Shown here piece after piece: positions 40,152 through 48,858 of a stretch of DNA of 64,000 bases. The stretch spans positions 496,001 through 560,000 of the forward strand of contig CAVWNS010000005.1 of the NCBI GenBank assembly GCA_963756495.1, in the 5' to 3' direction. Both the position numbers and the translations under genes were made by a program. The stretch comes from DATFDN01 sp963756495. GTDB lineage: Bacteria > Pseudomonadota > Alphaproteobacteria > Acetobacterales > Acetobacteraceae. Position 1 is the first letter of the stretch. Each line of letters starts with the position of its first letter. Below the pieces are notes generated by a model. It was not told the DNA's origin, made no database searches, and saw only the letters and a list, made by a program, of their open reading frames with translations.

Positions 40152-41422
40152 TCAGAACGCCGCGACCCCGAACACCGCCTTCAGCACCGCGTAGAGCGCG
40201 CCGCCCACGAGGAAACCGACCAGCGTGCCGTTCACCCGCACGAACTGGAGATCCTTGCCGACCCGCAGCTCCAGCTTCTCGGTGATCGTCGCAGTGTCCC
40301 AGTTGCCCACCACCTGGGCGATGAAATCGGCCACGCGCGTCTGCGCGGCGGGCAGCAGGGTGCGCACGATGCCCTCGGCGGTATTCTGCACCCGCCGACG
40401 CGTGGCGGCATCGGTCTCGATCAGCGCCCCCAGATTGGCGAGCGCGCCCTCTATGGCCGCCACCGTCCGTCCGTCAGGTCGGGCCGCATCGGCCTCCAGC
40501 GTGTGACGAAGGCGCGCCCATAGCTCCCACATCCAGGTCAAGACGGTCTCATGCGCCACCATGCCCCGCACAGCCGCCCCGATCTCGGCGGCGCGACTAG
40601 GGTCCTCTTCCATGCGGGCGATCTCGCGCCGGACCCACTCGTCGAAGGCGGCGCGCAGCTCCGATCCGTCCGGGCTCATCTTGTCGAGTTCGGCCTGAAA
40701 CAGCGTTAGCACCCGCCGCGCGACCGAGGCCCCGATTGCCCAGCCCACCAGCCGGCCGCCCTGCTCGCGCACGCGATCCTCGATGGCGGCGCGCAGTTGC
40801 TCCTCCTTGCTGGTCATCAATTCACGGACCTGGGCCAGGAAGAAGCCGAACACCTCCTGGTGTCGCCCCCCTCCACGATACCGCGCAGCGCCCGGGCGAC
40901 GATCTGGCCGGCTGCCGGTCCGCCGATCAGGCGGGGAAGCAGGCGGCCGAGCAACCGGCGCGCCCGCCCGTCCTCGACCGATGCGAGCACCCGTGGCAGC
41001 AAGGCGGCCAGCGCCTGAGCCGCCGGACGGGCGGAGGCAGGATCGGCGAGGAAGCGGTGCAGGATGCCCGGCAGGTCCAGCCGGTGCAGCACGTTCGAGA
41101 CCTCGGTCCCGGTAAAGACGTGATTGGCGACAAAGCGGCCGAGCGCTCGGCCCAGCCGCTCTTTCTCGTGCGGGATGATGGCGGTGTGCGGGATGGGAAT
41201 GCCGAGAGGGTGCCGGAACAGCGCTGTAACCGCGAACCAGTCGGCGATGCCACCGATGAACCCGGCCTTGGCCGAGGCTTGCAGCCACTCCGTCCCGGCG
41301 CCTGGCGGCAACGCGAAGCTTGCGAGGATCAGGCAGGCCATCAGCACCAGCAGGCCAGTCGCGAACGCCTTGTGCCGGGCGAGTGCGCGCCGGGCTGGAG
41401 CGTCGGGATCGGGCTGAGTCAT
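40152..41422 (-). CDS. DUF445 family membrane protein (YjiN-like), one frameshift
   Basis: The product is about 423 residues when repaired. The N-terminal transmembrane helix is 'ATGLLVLMACLILASFAL', followed by the DUF445 hallmark 'GFIGGIADWFAVTALFRHPLGIPIPHTAIIP'. A long amphipathic helical region and a C-terminal hydrophobic segment 'LVGFLVGGALYAVLKAVFGVAAF' complete it. One G is missing in a run at 40866-40871 (six where seven are needed), after 'ALRGIVEGG'. This is a clear homopolymer indel. The function of the family is unknown. The start is ATG 41422, after which the family sequence begins. Confidence 0.85.
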
Positions 41423-41593
41423 ACGAGGCTTACATAGGAGCGATTCCGCCCCTTCCGCACGCTCCGGCATGCAGCCAGCCTCCCGGCGCGCTATCGCCGC
41501 GCCCCGAACCGGCGGCAGGTCACCAAGCATCACCCGAAGGCGCGGGCGGTGGCTAGGACCGTTCGGGTCCCAAGCGCCGCCCGCGACCGCGTT

Positions 41594-41899
41594 CTAGCCT
41601 CCTGGGTTCGTCTGAGTCTTGCCGTTCAGCGCCTTGGGCCCCTGGACCGGCGTCGCGACGCCCTGGTCCGTCGTCTGGCCACTGGCGGCATTCTCCTGTT
41701 GGGCGGCGCGCGACTGCGCCGGCAAGCCGGGAACCACCGAGGAGCGCGGCGCGGCGTAGCCGGGCGATCCCGCCGGCGAGCCCACCGATGTCGTGGTCTG
41801 GTTTCCGATCGCCGGGCCATTGCCACCGCCGCTCTGGGCGAAAGCGACGCCACCGGACAGTGTTAGGACTGCCGCAGCTGCGAGAAGAACTGACTTCAT
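41594..41899 (-). CDS. Small secreted protein A, unknown family
   Basis: The protein has 101 residues with a clear signal peptide (MKSVLLAAAAVLTLSGGVAFA, cleavage before Q). The mature part is about 80 residues, Gln/Pro/Gly/Thr-rich and low in hydrophobics, so probably disordered: 'GNQTTTSVGSPAGSPGYAAP', 'VVPGLPAQSRAAQQENA' and 'VQGPKALNGKTQTNPGG'. GGAGGAG lies just upstream of the ATG. A paralogue at 42197-42481 shares most positions, with a 7-residue difference after the signal. No function is recognised. Confidence 0.75.
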   Translation of the reverse strand: MKSVLLAAAAVLTLSGGVAFAQSGGGNGPAIGNQTTTSVGSPAGSPGYAAPRSSVVPGLPAQSRAAQQENAASGQTTDQGVATPVQGPKALNGKTQTNPGG

Positions 41900-42062
41900 G
41901 TGAACTCCTCCTCAATGTACCTGCCGTGCCGTTCAGACGGCTGCCCGGGCTGGGCACCGTAAGGGCTGCATTGCCAACGCCCCCCCGCCTTGAAGGTTCC
42001 ATATACGTAAGGGGCCCGGAAGGATTCCTCTGGTCGCGCTCGCTGGTTGGTGCAGAACAGGC

Positions 42063-42147
42063 GCCCAGCACTGCGCGTTAGGCCGTCTTCGCGGGCTGTC
42101 GATGCGTGAGCGCCTCAGGCGCGCGGCCAGCCTGTCGCTGCGATTGA
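42063..42147 (+). pseudogene. 3' stub of duplicated lytic transglycosylase gene
   Basis: This stretch matches the last codons of the intact gene at 43247-43331 at a constant offset of 1184 bp, with only a few substitutions. Its start is joined directly to the copy of the gene's upstream region (GTGCAGAACAGG), so the signal peptide and catalytic domain are gone. It is the footprint of an internal deletion in duplication unit 1. Confidence 0.75.
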
Positions 42148-42148
42148 C

Positions 42149-42169
42149 GCCTCGGCTTGCATCCGAGGC
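42149..42169 (+). terminator. Hairpin, copy 1 (terminator-like)
   Basis: GCCTCGG-cttgcat-CCGAGGC is a 7-bp stem, the duplicate of the hairpin at 43333-43353 with one changed base. No T run follows. Confidence 0.45.
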
Positions 42170-42196
42170 GGTCCCGGCATCGCCCGCGACCGCGTT

Positions 42197-42481
42197 CTAG
42201 CCTCCTGGGTTCGTCTGAGTCTTGCCGTTCAGCGCCTTGGGCCCCTGGACCGGCGTCGTGACGCCCTGGTCCGTCGTCTGGCCCCTGGCGGCATTCTCCT
42301 GTTGGGCGGCGCGCGCCTGCGCCGGTAAGCCGGGAACCACCGCAGAGCGCGGCGCGGCATAGCCGGGCGATCCCTGCGGGGCGCCCATCGATGTCGTGGT
42401 CTGGTTTCCAGGCCCTTGGGCTAAGGCCACGCCGCCGCACAACACGAGGGCTGTCGCGGTCGCGAGAAGCACTGACTTCAT
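42197..42481 (-). CDS. Small secreted protein B, unknown family
   Basis: The protein has 94 residues and is a paralogue of the protein at 41594-41899. The signal peptide is MKSVLLATATALVLCGGVALA, and the mature part keeps 'GNQTTTSMGAPQGSPGYAAP', 'VVPGLPAQARAAQQENA' and an identical last 15 residues. It lacks the SGGGNGP-like insertion of copy A. The retained reading frame and conservation of the C-terminus suggest it is a real, expressed protein. It is divergent from the transglycosylase gene. Confidence 0.75.
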   Translation of the reverse strand: MKSVLLATATALVLCGGVALAQGPGNQTTTSMGAPQGSPGYAAPRSAVVPGLPAQARAAQQENAARGQTTDQGVTTPVQGPKALNGKTQTNPGG

Positions 42482-42647
42482 CTGGAACTCCTTCTCTGCC
42501 TCTGCCGTACCGTTCTGAGGTCGTTCGCGTCGAGGCACATATGAGAGCAGTATCACCAACGCCCGCCGGCATAAAAGGTTCCATTTGCGTAAGAGGACCC
42601 GGAAGGATTCCTCTGGTCTCGCTCGCTGATTCGTGCAGAACAGGCTC

Positions 42648-43331
42648 ATGCGCCTCGTGCTCGTCGTCCTGCTCGCATTGCTCTGCCTACCCCTCACTAC
42701 CCGTGCGGGTTCGCGCGGTTCTCCCTTCACGCTGTGCGAGGGCGCCGCGACCGACGCCGAGTCCGGGCGTCGGCTGCCGATCGGACTTCTGCCTGCCCTC
42801 GCCCAGGTCGAAAGCGGGCGGCCGGATGCGGCCGGAACCGTCCGCCCCTGGCCTTGGACGATCGATGTGGAGGGTCAGGGCCAATTCTTCGCCACCAAGG
42901 CGCAGGCGGTGGCCGCCGTGCGCGCGTTGCAGGCAGCCCAGATCCGCTCCATCGACGTCGGCTGCCTGCAGGTCAACCTGCTGCACCATCCCGCCGCCTT
43001 CGCCAGTTTGGAGCAGGCATTCGATCCGACAACGAACGCGCGCTACGCCGCCCGCTTCCTGGACGCGCTGCACGGGCGATACGGGAGCTGGCAGAGCGCG
43101 ATCGCCGCCTATCACTCGGAGACTCCGCTGCTCGGTGCCGCCTACCGTGCGCGCGTGTTGGCGATCTGGCATCCTGGAGACAGTGTCCGATCGGCCGGCT
43201 CCGCCCTGTTCGCGAACACGCGCCGCGCCGCGTACGCCGACTTCCTGCCCAGCACTGCGCGTTATGCCGCCTTCGCGGGCTGTCGATGCGTGAACGCCTC
43301 AGGCGCGCGGCCAGCCTGTCGCTGCGATTGA
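42648..43331 (+). CDS. Lytic transglycosylase (SLT-like)
   Basis: The protein has 227 residues. It has a signal peptide (MRLVLVVLLALLCLPLTTRA), then an SLT/lysozyme-like fold with the catalytic Glu55 in 'LPALAQVESGRPDAAG' and the family blocks 'RSIDVGCLQVNLLHHPAAF', 'FDPTTNARYAARFLDALH' and 'WQSAIAAYHSETP'. It cleaves peptidoglycan in the periplasm, as in small type IV secretion or flagellar-associated transglycosylases. The C-terminus is Cys-rich ('GCRCVNASGARPACRCD'). An in-frame GTG lies at 42633. The gene ends 2 bp before a hairpin. Confidence 0.8.
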   Translation: MRLVLVVLLALLCLPLTTRAGSRGSPFTLCEGAATDAESGRRLPIGLLPALAQVESGRPDAAGTVRPWPWTIDVEGQGQFFATKAQAVAAVRALQAAQIRSIDVGCLQVNLLHHPAAFASLEQAFDPTTNARYAARFLDALHGRYGSWQSAIAAYHSETPLLGAAYRARVLAIWHPGDSVRSAGSALFANTRRAAYADFLPSTARYAAFAGCRCVNASGARPACRCD

Positions 43332-43332
43332 C

Positions 43333-43353
43333 GCCTCGGCTTGCAGCCGAGGC
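43333..43353 (+). terminator. Hairpin after lytic transglycosylase
   Basis: GCCTCGGC-ttgca-GCCGAGGC is a perfect 8-bp stem with a 5-nt loop, starting 2 bp after the stop codon. It is not followed by a T run, so termination may be inefficient or Rho-assisted. parE starts 40 bp later. Confidence 0.55.
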
Positions 43354-43392
43354 GATCCGGTCCCACCTGCCGTCCAAGCTCAGGAACACACC

Positions 43393-45390
43393 ATGAACGA
43401 CCTGTTTGGCCCCGCGCGCGGGAAGAGTGCGGCGCGGGATGCGGACGGCTACACCGCCGCCGATATCGAGGTTCTGGAGGGACTGGAGCCCGTCCGTCGC
43501 CGTCCGGGGATGTATGTCGGCGGCACCGACGAAGCCGCGCTGCACCACTTGCCGGCCGAGATCCTCGACAATGCCATGGACGAGGCGGTGGCAGGCCACG
43601 CCAGCTTCATCGAGGTCGCGCTGGAGCCGGGGAACTGGCTGACCGTGCGCGACAACGGCCGCGGCATCCCGATAGACCCGCACCCGAAGTTCAAGAAGCT
43701 GAGTGCGCTCGAAGTGATCCTTACCACCCTGCATTCGGGCGGGAAGTTCGGCGGTAAGGCCTACGCGACGTCGGGCGGGCTGCACGGGGTCGGCAGCTCG
43801 GTCGTGAACGCATTGTCCGAGGCCATGGAGGTCGAGGTCGCTCGCGACCGCACCGCGTGGCGGCAGCGCTATGCCCGCGGCAAGCCGGTGACCAAGCTGA
43901 CCAACGCTGGCGGCGTCCACAACCGCCGGGGCACGACCATCCGATTCAAGCCCGATCCGGAGATCTTCGGTGCGCTCGCGTTCAGCCCGGCGCGGCTGTA
44001 TCGACTGTGCCGCTCGAAAGCCTATTTGTTCCGGGGCGTGCAAATTCGCTGGGCGTGCGACGCATCGCTGCTGCGGGCAGGCAAGGACGAGACGCCAACC
44101 GAGGCGGTCCTGCACTTTCCGGGCGGCCTGCGCGACAGTCTGGACGAGGACATCGGCGAGGCCGTGCGCGTCCTGCCGGTTCCCTGGGCCGGCGAAGCCG
44201 AGCTGCCAGCCGCCGCTGACGGACAGAGCGGCGGGCGCGCGGAATGGGCGGTCTCCTGGCTGGAGACCGCGGAGGGCTTCCTGCACTCCTATTGCAACAC
44301 CGTCCCCACGCCGTTGGGCGGCACGCACGAGGCAGGTTTCCGGGCAGCGCTGGTCAAGGGCTTGCGAGCTTGGGGCGAGCATCGGGGCAACAAGCGCGCG
44401 GCGACCGTGGTCGCTGAGGACCTGCTGACGCCGATGGCGGCCAAGCTCTCGGTTTTCGTCCGCGACCCGCAGTTTCAGGGCCAGACCAAGGAGAAGCTGA
44501 CCAGCCCCGAGGCGGCGCGCCTGACCGAGTCCGCGCTGCGCGACCGGTTCGATCACTGGCTGGCTGGCGACCCCGCGCAGGCCGACAACCTGCTCGCCTT
44601 CGTCGTCGAGCGCGCCGAGGAGCGGTTGCGTCGCAAGGAGAACCGCGACACCGCGCGCAAATCGCCCACGCGGCGGCTCCGCCTGCCCGGCAAACTCACC
44701 GATTGCACGCGCGAGAACGCGGCCGAGACGGAGATATTCCTGGTCGAGGGCGACAGCGCCGGCGGTTCGGCCAAGCAGGCGCGCAACCGCGAGACCCAGG
44801 CCGTTCTGCCGCTGCGCGGGAAGATCCTGAACGTCGCCTCGGCTTCGGCCGACAAGCTGCGGCAGAACCAGGAACTGAAGGATCTGATCGAGGCGCTGGG
44901 CTGCGGAGTCGGCGACCGCTTCGACCGCGCCCGCCTGCGCTACGGCCGGGTCATCATCATGACCGACGCCGATGTGGATGGCGCGCACATCGCCTCGCTG
45001 CTGATGACGTTCTTCTACCGCGAGCTGCCCGAGCTGGTGCGCCACGGTCATATCTATCTGGCGCAGCCGCCACTCTATCGGCTGACCCAGGGAGCCAAGT
45101 CGGTTTACGCGATGGACGACGCCGACAGGGAACGGAAGATCAAGGCGGCCTTCAAGGGGGCCGCTAAAGTGGAGGTCAGCCGCTTCAAGGGCCTCGGCGA
45201 GATGCCGCCCACCCAGCTCAAGGAAACCACGATGGACCCGGCCCGGCGGACCCTGCTGAAGGTACTGGCTCCCCCGGAAGAGCGGGCGCGCACCAGTGAA
45301 CTGGTCGAGAGCCTGATGGGCCGCCGGCCGGAATTGCGGTTCCAATTCATCCAGGAGCGGGCGCGCACGGTCGAAGAGGTGGACGTGTAA
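43393..45390 (+). CDS. parE: DNA topoisomerase IV subunit B
   Basis: The protein has 665 residues, the length of ParE rather than the longer GyrB. The GHKL ATPase shows 'AEILDNAMDEA', 'VRDNGRGIPID' and 'YATSGGLHGVGSSVVNAL'. The Toprim domain shows 'EIFLVEGDSAGGSAKQARN', 'QAVLPLRGKILNV' and 'RVIIMTDADVDGAHI'. The C-terminal 'SRFKGLGEMPPTQLKETTM' is present. It decatenates daughter chromosomes with ParC. 'QVESHR'-type GyrB insertions are absent, supporting ParE. Confidence 0.93.
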   Translation: MNDLFGPARGKSAARDADGYTAADIEVLEGLEPVRRRPGMYVGGTDEAALHHLPAEILDNAMDEAVAGHASFIEVALEPGNWLTVRDNGRGIPIDPHPKFKKLSALEVILTTLHSGGKFGGKAYATSGGLHGVGSSVVNALSEAMEVEVARDRTAWRQRYARGKPVTKLTNAGGVHNRRGTTIRFKPDPEIFGALAFSPARLYRLCRSKAYLFRGVQIRWACDASLLRAGKDETPTEAVLHFPGGLRDSLDEDIGEAVRVLPVPWAGEAELPAAADGQSGGRAEWAVSWLETAEGFLHSYCNTVPTPLGGTHEAGFRAALVKGLRAWGEHRGNKRAATVVAEDLLTPMAAKLSVFVRDPQFQGQTKEKLTSPEAARLTESALRDRFDHWLAGDPAQADNLLAFVVERAEERLRRKENRDTARKSPTRRLRLPGKLTDCTRENAAETEIFLVEGDSAGGSAKQARNRETQAVLPLRGKILNVASASADKLRQNQELKDLIEALGCGVGDRFDRARLRYGRVIIMTDADVDGAHIASLLMTFFYRELPELVRHGHIYLAQPPLYRLTQGAKSVYAMDDADRERKIKAAFKGAAKVEVSRFKGLGEMPPTQLKETTMDPARRTLLKVLAPPEERARTSELVESLMGRRPELRFQFIQERARTVEEVDV

Positions 45391-45420
45391 GGCGGACAAA
45401 GCACGTGCTAGACCGCTGCC

Positions 45421-46053
45421 ATGTCCAACTCCCGCTATCCACTCGTGCGCAATGCCGATGACCGCCGCCGGGCCAAACTCATGCTGCCGTTCGCGATGGC
45501 CGGCCTCGTGCTGGCGCTGTTGCTCTTCGGCGCCGGCCTGTTCATATGGCTGCGCGGCAGTGCCGGGGCTGCAATCGGCGGACCGTTTGCGTTACAGGAT
45601 GGAAGCGGACGGACCATCACGCCTGGCAACTTCGCCGGCAAATACATGCTGGTCTATTTCGGCTACACCTATTGTCCCGATGTCTGCCCCACCACGCTGA
45701 ACGAGGTCGCCGCCGCGCTCGACCAACTGGGCCCGAAGGCGGCGCGCATTCAGCCTCTCTTCATCACCGTCGATCCGCAGCGCGACACGCCCGCCGTGGT
45801 CAAGCAATACGCCGCCGCCTTCACGCCGCAATTGATGGGTCTCACCGGGACACCGGAGGAGATCGCCAAGGTGGAACGGGAGTATCACGTCTATGCGGCC
45901 AAGCACGTAACCGGCCCCGGTTCGAACGACTATACGATGGATCACAGTTCGTTTCTGTACCTGATGGGCCCGAGCGGGCGGTTCATTGCGCCGATCGAGG
46001 CTGGATTGCCCGCTCCGGAACTCGCCAAGACGCTTGCTCGCTTGACCTTGTGA
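45421..46053 (+). CDS. SCO1/SenC family copper chaperone
   Basis: The protein has 210 residues with an N-terminal membrane anchor (about 21-43). The thioredoxin-like SCO domain has 'VYFGYTYCPDVCPTTLNEV' with Cys85 and Cys89, and the third copper ligand His175 in 'YTMDHSSFLYLMGP'. It delivers copper to the CuA site of cytochrome oxidase, or acts as a thiol reductase, on the periplasmic side. It is 13 bp upstream of a PCuAC gene and likely co-transcribed, a common pairing for CuA assembly. Confidence 0.92.
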   Translation: MSNSRYPLVRNADDRRRAKLMLPFAMAGLVLALLLFGAGLFIWLRGSAGAAIGGPFALQDGSGRTITPGNFAGKYMLVYFGYTYCPDVCPTTLNEVAAALDQLGPKAARIQPLFITVDPQRDTPAVVKQYAAAFTPQLMGLTGTPEEIAKVEREYHVYAAKHVTGPGSNDYTMDHSSFLYLMGPSGRFIAPIEAGLPAPELAKTLARLTL

Positions 46054-46066
46054 ACAAGGGGCCGCC

Positions 46067-46540
46067 ATGCACCGATCGTTGCTTATCGCCGGGCTTCTGG
46101 CCACGGCATCGCCGGCTCTTGCGCAGCAGGGAGGCATCAGGATCGAGCACGCCTGGTCGCGTCCCGCCATGGTCGGGCGCGTGGGTGTGGCTTATCTCAC
46201 GGTCACCGACGATCGCGGGCCCGATCAGCTGGTCGGCGCCAGCTCACCAGTCGCGACGCGGGTAGAGCTACATCAATCCATCGTCGAGCAGGGAGTGGCG
46301 AAGATGCGGGACGCCGCCGCGCTGCCGGTCGCGCCCGGCAGGCCGGCGGTGCTGGCGCCCGGCGGCTACCATTTCATGCTGTTCGACCTGAAGCAGCCGC
46401 TGGTGGCCGGGCAGAGCTTCCCGCTCGTGCTGCGCTTCGCCAAGGCGGGGACAGTGACGACGGCGGTCAGCGTCGCCGCGACTGGCGGTATGGGCGAGAT
46501 GGGCGACATGGGGGGAATGCCGCACACGGGCCGCCCCTGA
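46067..46540 (+). CDS. PCu(A)C periplasmic copper chaperone
   Basis: The protein has 157 residues with a signal peptide (MHRSLLIAGLLATASPALAQ). It keeps the exact H-x10-M-x21-H-x-M copper site: His69, Met80, His102, Met104. The C-terminal tail is Met/Gly-rich ('GGMGEMGDMGGMPH'), a likely extra metal-binding extension. It hands Cu(I) to CuA oxidase together with the adjacent SCO protein. Confidence 0.92.
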   Translation: MHRSLLIAGLLATASPALAQQGGIRIEHAWSRPAMVGRVGVAYLTVTDDRGPDQLVGASSPVATRVELHQSIVEQGVAKMRDAAALPVAPGRPAVLAPGGYHFMLFDLKQPLVAGQSFPLVLRFAKAGTVTTAVSVAATGGMGEMGDMGGMPHTGRP

Positions 46541-46602
46541 TCGCCGATTTGGACCGCACGCACCCTCGCCGTCCACGGGCTCTGTCGTCTAACCTTGTCG
46601 CT

Positions 46603-48855
46603 ATGAGCACCCTGTCCACCCCCGAGGCTCTCGCCCCTGACGCCCTCGCCCGGGCCGCCCCCGCCGCCGAGCCGTTGCACGGGACGCGCGTGCATCCGAT
46701 CAGCCCGAGCAATCCGGATCGGTTCATCAATCGCGAGCTGTCCTGGCTCGACTTCAATCGCCGCGTCGTCGAGGAGGCGGAAAACGCCCGGCATCCCTTG
46801 CTGGAGCGGGTGCGCTTCATCTCGATCAGCGCGTCCAACCTGGACGAGTTCTACTCCGTCCGCGTCGCCGGACTTGAGGGGCAGGCCAAGGCCGGGCTCG
46901 CCACGCGCTCCCCCGACGGGCGCACGCCGGCGCAGCAACTGGCCGAGATCAAGGTGCGTGCGGGGGCATTGTTGGCCGATCAGCAGCGGGTGTGGCGGGA
47001 ACTGACTGGCTTGCTGCATGCCGCCGGGATCGAGGTCTGCGAGCCCGCCGGGTTGGCGAGGGACGACTTGGCTTGGCTGGAAGCCTGGTTCATGGACCGG
47101 GTCTTTCCCGTCCTGACGCCGCTCGCGATCGACCCGGCGCATCCGTTCCCCTTCATTCCCAACAGGGGCTTGGTGATGGCGTTGCGCTTGCGGCGCGAGC
47201 AGGACGGGACGGGCATGCGCGCGCTGATCCCGTTGCCGGCGCAAGTCGAGCGCTTCGTGCGCCTGCCCGCCGCCGACGGGTCCAGACACTCGCCGATCCG
47301 CTTCGTGATGCTGGAGGCAGTGGTCGGCCTTTTCCTTGCCCGTCTGTTCCCCGGCTTCCGCATCATCGGCCAGGGATTGTTCCGTCTGATCCGCGACACC
47401 GACGTCGAGTTCGAGGAAGAGGCGGAGGATCTCGTCCGATCGTACGAGACCGCGCTGAAGCGGCGCCGGCGCGGAATCGCGATCCATCTCAGCCTCAGCG
47501 CGGACATGCCGACGGAGCTGCGCGAGCTGGTGGCCGACGAGCTGGATGCGCAGCCGAACGAGATCCATGTCCAGAGCGGCATCCTGGGCGTCGCCGACCT
47601 GCGTCAGTTGATCGTCGATGATCGTCCGGACCTGCTCTTCCCGCCCTATACCCCGCGCTTCCCCGAGCGCATCCGCGATTTCGGCGGCGACTGCTTCGCG
47701 GCCATCCGCGCCAAGGACATCATCGTCCACCATCCGTTCGAGAGCTTCGACGTGGTCGTGCAGTTCCTCCGCGAGGCCGCGCAGGACCTGACGGTCATTG
47801 CGGTGAAGCAGACGCTCTATCGCACCAGCCGCGACAGTCCGATCGTGAAGGCCCTGATCGAGGCGGCCGAGGCCGGCAAGGCCGTCACTGCGGTGATCGA
47901 ATTGCGTGCCCGCTTCGATGAAGAGGCTAATATACGGCTCGCGCGCACGCTGGAGGCGGCAGGCGTGCAGGTGGTGTTCGGCTTCGCCGGGCTGAAGACG
48001 CACGCGAAGCTGTCCCTGGTGGTGCGTCGGGAAGGGGGCATGGTGCGCTCCTACGCCCATTTCGGCACTGGCAACTATCACCCGATCACCGCGCGCATCT
48101 ACACCGACCTGAGCTTCTTCACCACCGACCGCGACCTGACGCGCGATGCGGCGCGGCTGTTCAATTACATGACCGGCTACGCGCAGCCCGAGCGGATGGA
48201 CGCGCTCGCCTTCTCGCCCCTCACGCTGCGTCCGGTGCTGATCGAATTGATTGAGCGCGAGATCGGCTTCGCCCAGGCCGGAAAGCCAGCGGTCATCTGG
48301 CTGAAGATGAACAGTCTGGTGGACGAGCAGCTGATCGATGCGCTCTATCGCGCCTCGCGCGCAGGCGTGCGGGTCATGGGCGTGATCCGCGGCATTTGCT
48401 GTCTGAGGCCCGGCATTCCCGGCTTGTCGGAGAATATCCGCATCAAGTCGATCGTTGGCCGCTTCCTGGAGCACAGCCGCATCTGCGTGTTCGGGAACGG
48501 CCATGCGCTGCCCAGCCGGCACGCGCGGATCTATATCAGCTCGGCCGACTGGATGATCCGCAACATGGACTGGCGGGTGGAGACGCTGGTGCCGATCCAC
48601 AATCCGACAGTGCATGCGCAGGTGCTGGACCAGATCATGGTGGTCAACCTGAAGGACACGATGCAGTCGTGGGAACTCCGCCCGGACGGCTCCTGGCGGC
48701 GCGTTCCGCACGGCAGGCGCCCCGTTTCGGCTCACGATTACTTCATGACGAACCCGTCGCTCTCTGGCCGGGGCTCGGCGTTGCACGGGCCAGTGATGGT
48801 TTCGCCCCTCACTCAGGTGGCCTCGCGCCGCCCGGACCGGGTTTATCAGGATTAG
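46603..48855 (+). CDS. ppk1: Polyphosphate kinase 1
   Basis: The protein has 750 residues. The N domain includes 'NRELSWLDFNRRVVEEAEN' and 'ISASNLDEFYSVRVAGL'. The catalytic core includes 'HHPFESFDVVVQFLREAAQD', 'VIAVKQTLYRTS' and 'YAHFGTGNYHPITARIYTDL' with the phosphorylatable His, followed by 'RFLEHSRICVFGNG' and 'YISSADWMIRNMDWRVETL'. It makes polyphosphate reversibly from ATP. The ATG at 46603 fits the family better than an earlier in-frame one at 46549. It forms an operon with ppx 3 bp downstream. Confidence 0.95.
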   Translation: MSTLSTPEALAPDALARAAPAAEPLHGTRVHPISPSNPDRFINRELSWLDFNRRVVEEAENARHPLLERVRFISISASNLDEFYSVRVAGLEGQAKAGLATRSPDGRTPAQQLAEIKVRAGALLADQQRVWRELTGLLHAAGIEVCEPAGLARDDLAWLEAWFMDRVFPVLTPLAIDPAHPFPFIPNRGLVMALRLRREQDGTGMRALIPLPAQVERFVRLPAADGSRHSPIRFVMLEAVVGLFLARLFPGFRIIGQGLFRLIRDTDVEFEEEAEDLVRSYETALKRRRRGIAIHLSLSADMPTELRELVADELDAQPNEIHVQSGILGVADLRQLIVDDRPDLLFPPYTPRFPERIRDFGGDCFAAIRAKDIIVHHPFESFDVVVQFLREAAQDLTVIAVKQTLYRTSRDSPIVKALIEAAEAGKAVTAVIELRARFDEEANIRLARTLEAAGVQVVFGFAGLKTHAKLSLVVRREGGMVRSYAHFGTGNYHPITARIYTDLSFFTTDRDLTRDAARLFNYMTGYAQPERMDALAFSPLTLRPVLIELIEREIGFAQAGKPAVIWLKMNSLVDEQLIDALYRASRAGVRVMGVIRGICCLRPGIPGLSENIRIKSIVGRFLEHSRICVFGNGHALPSRHARIYISSADWMIRNMDWRVETLVPIHNPTVHAQVLDQIMVVNLKDTMQSWELRPDGSWRRVPHGRRPVSAHDYFMTNPSLSGRGSALHGPVMVSPLTQVASRRPDRVYQD

Positions 48856-48858
48856 CGA

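Larger units (their letters stand above)
41566..42169. repeat. Tandem duplication unit 1 (internally deleted)
   Basis: This is the first copy of a duplicated segment. It contains the small secreted protein gene A, about 160 bp of upstream DNA and, after a junction at 42061-42063, only the last about 107 bp of the lytic transglycosylase unit. It corresponds to 42170-42645 joined to 43247-43353 of unit 2. The missing about 600 bp removed most of the transglycosylase gene. Confidence 0.75.
42170..43353. repeat. Tandem duplication unit 2 (complete)
   Basis: This is the second, complete copy of the duplicated segment: secreted protein gene B (minus), the divergent control region, the lytic transglycosylase gene and its hairpin. 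Both units begin near a GGTCCC followed by CGCCCGCGACCGCGTTCTAG and end at the hairpin, which defines a unit of about 1.18 kb. Confidence 0.75.

Noticed and set aside
42973..45399. Minus-strand open frame of about 800 codons opposite parE
   Set aside because: It is antisense to conserved parE, has low-complexity shadow composition and no motif.
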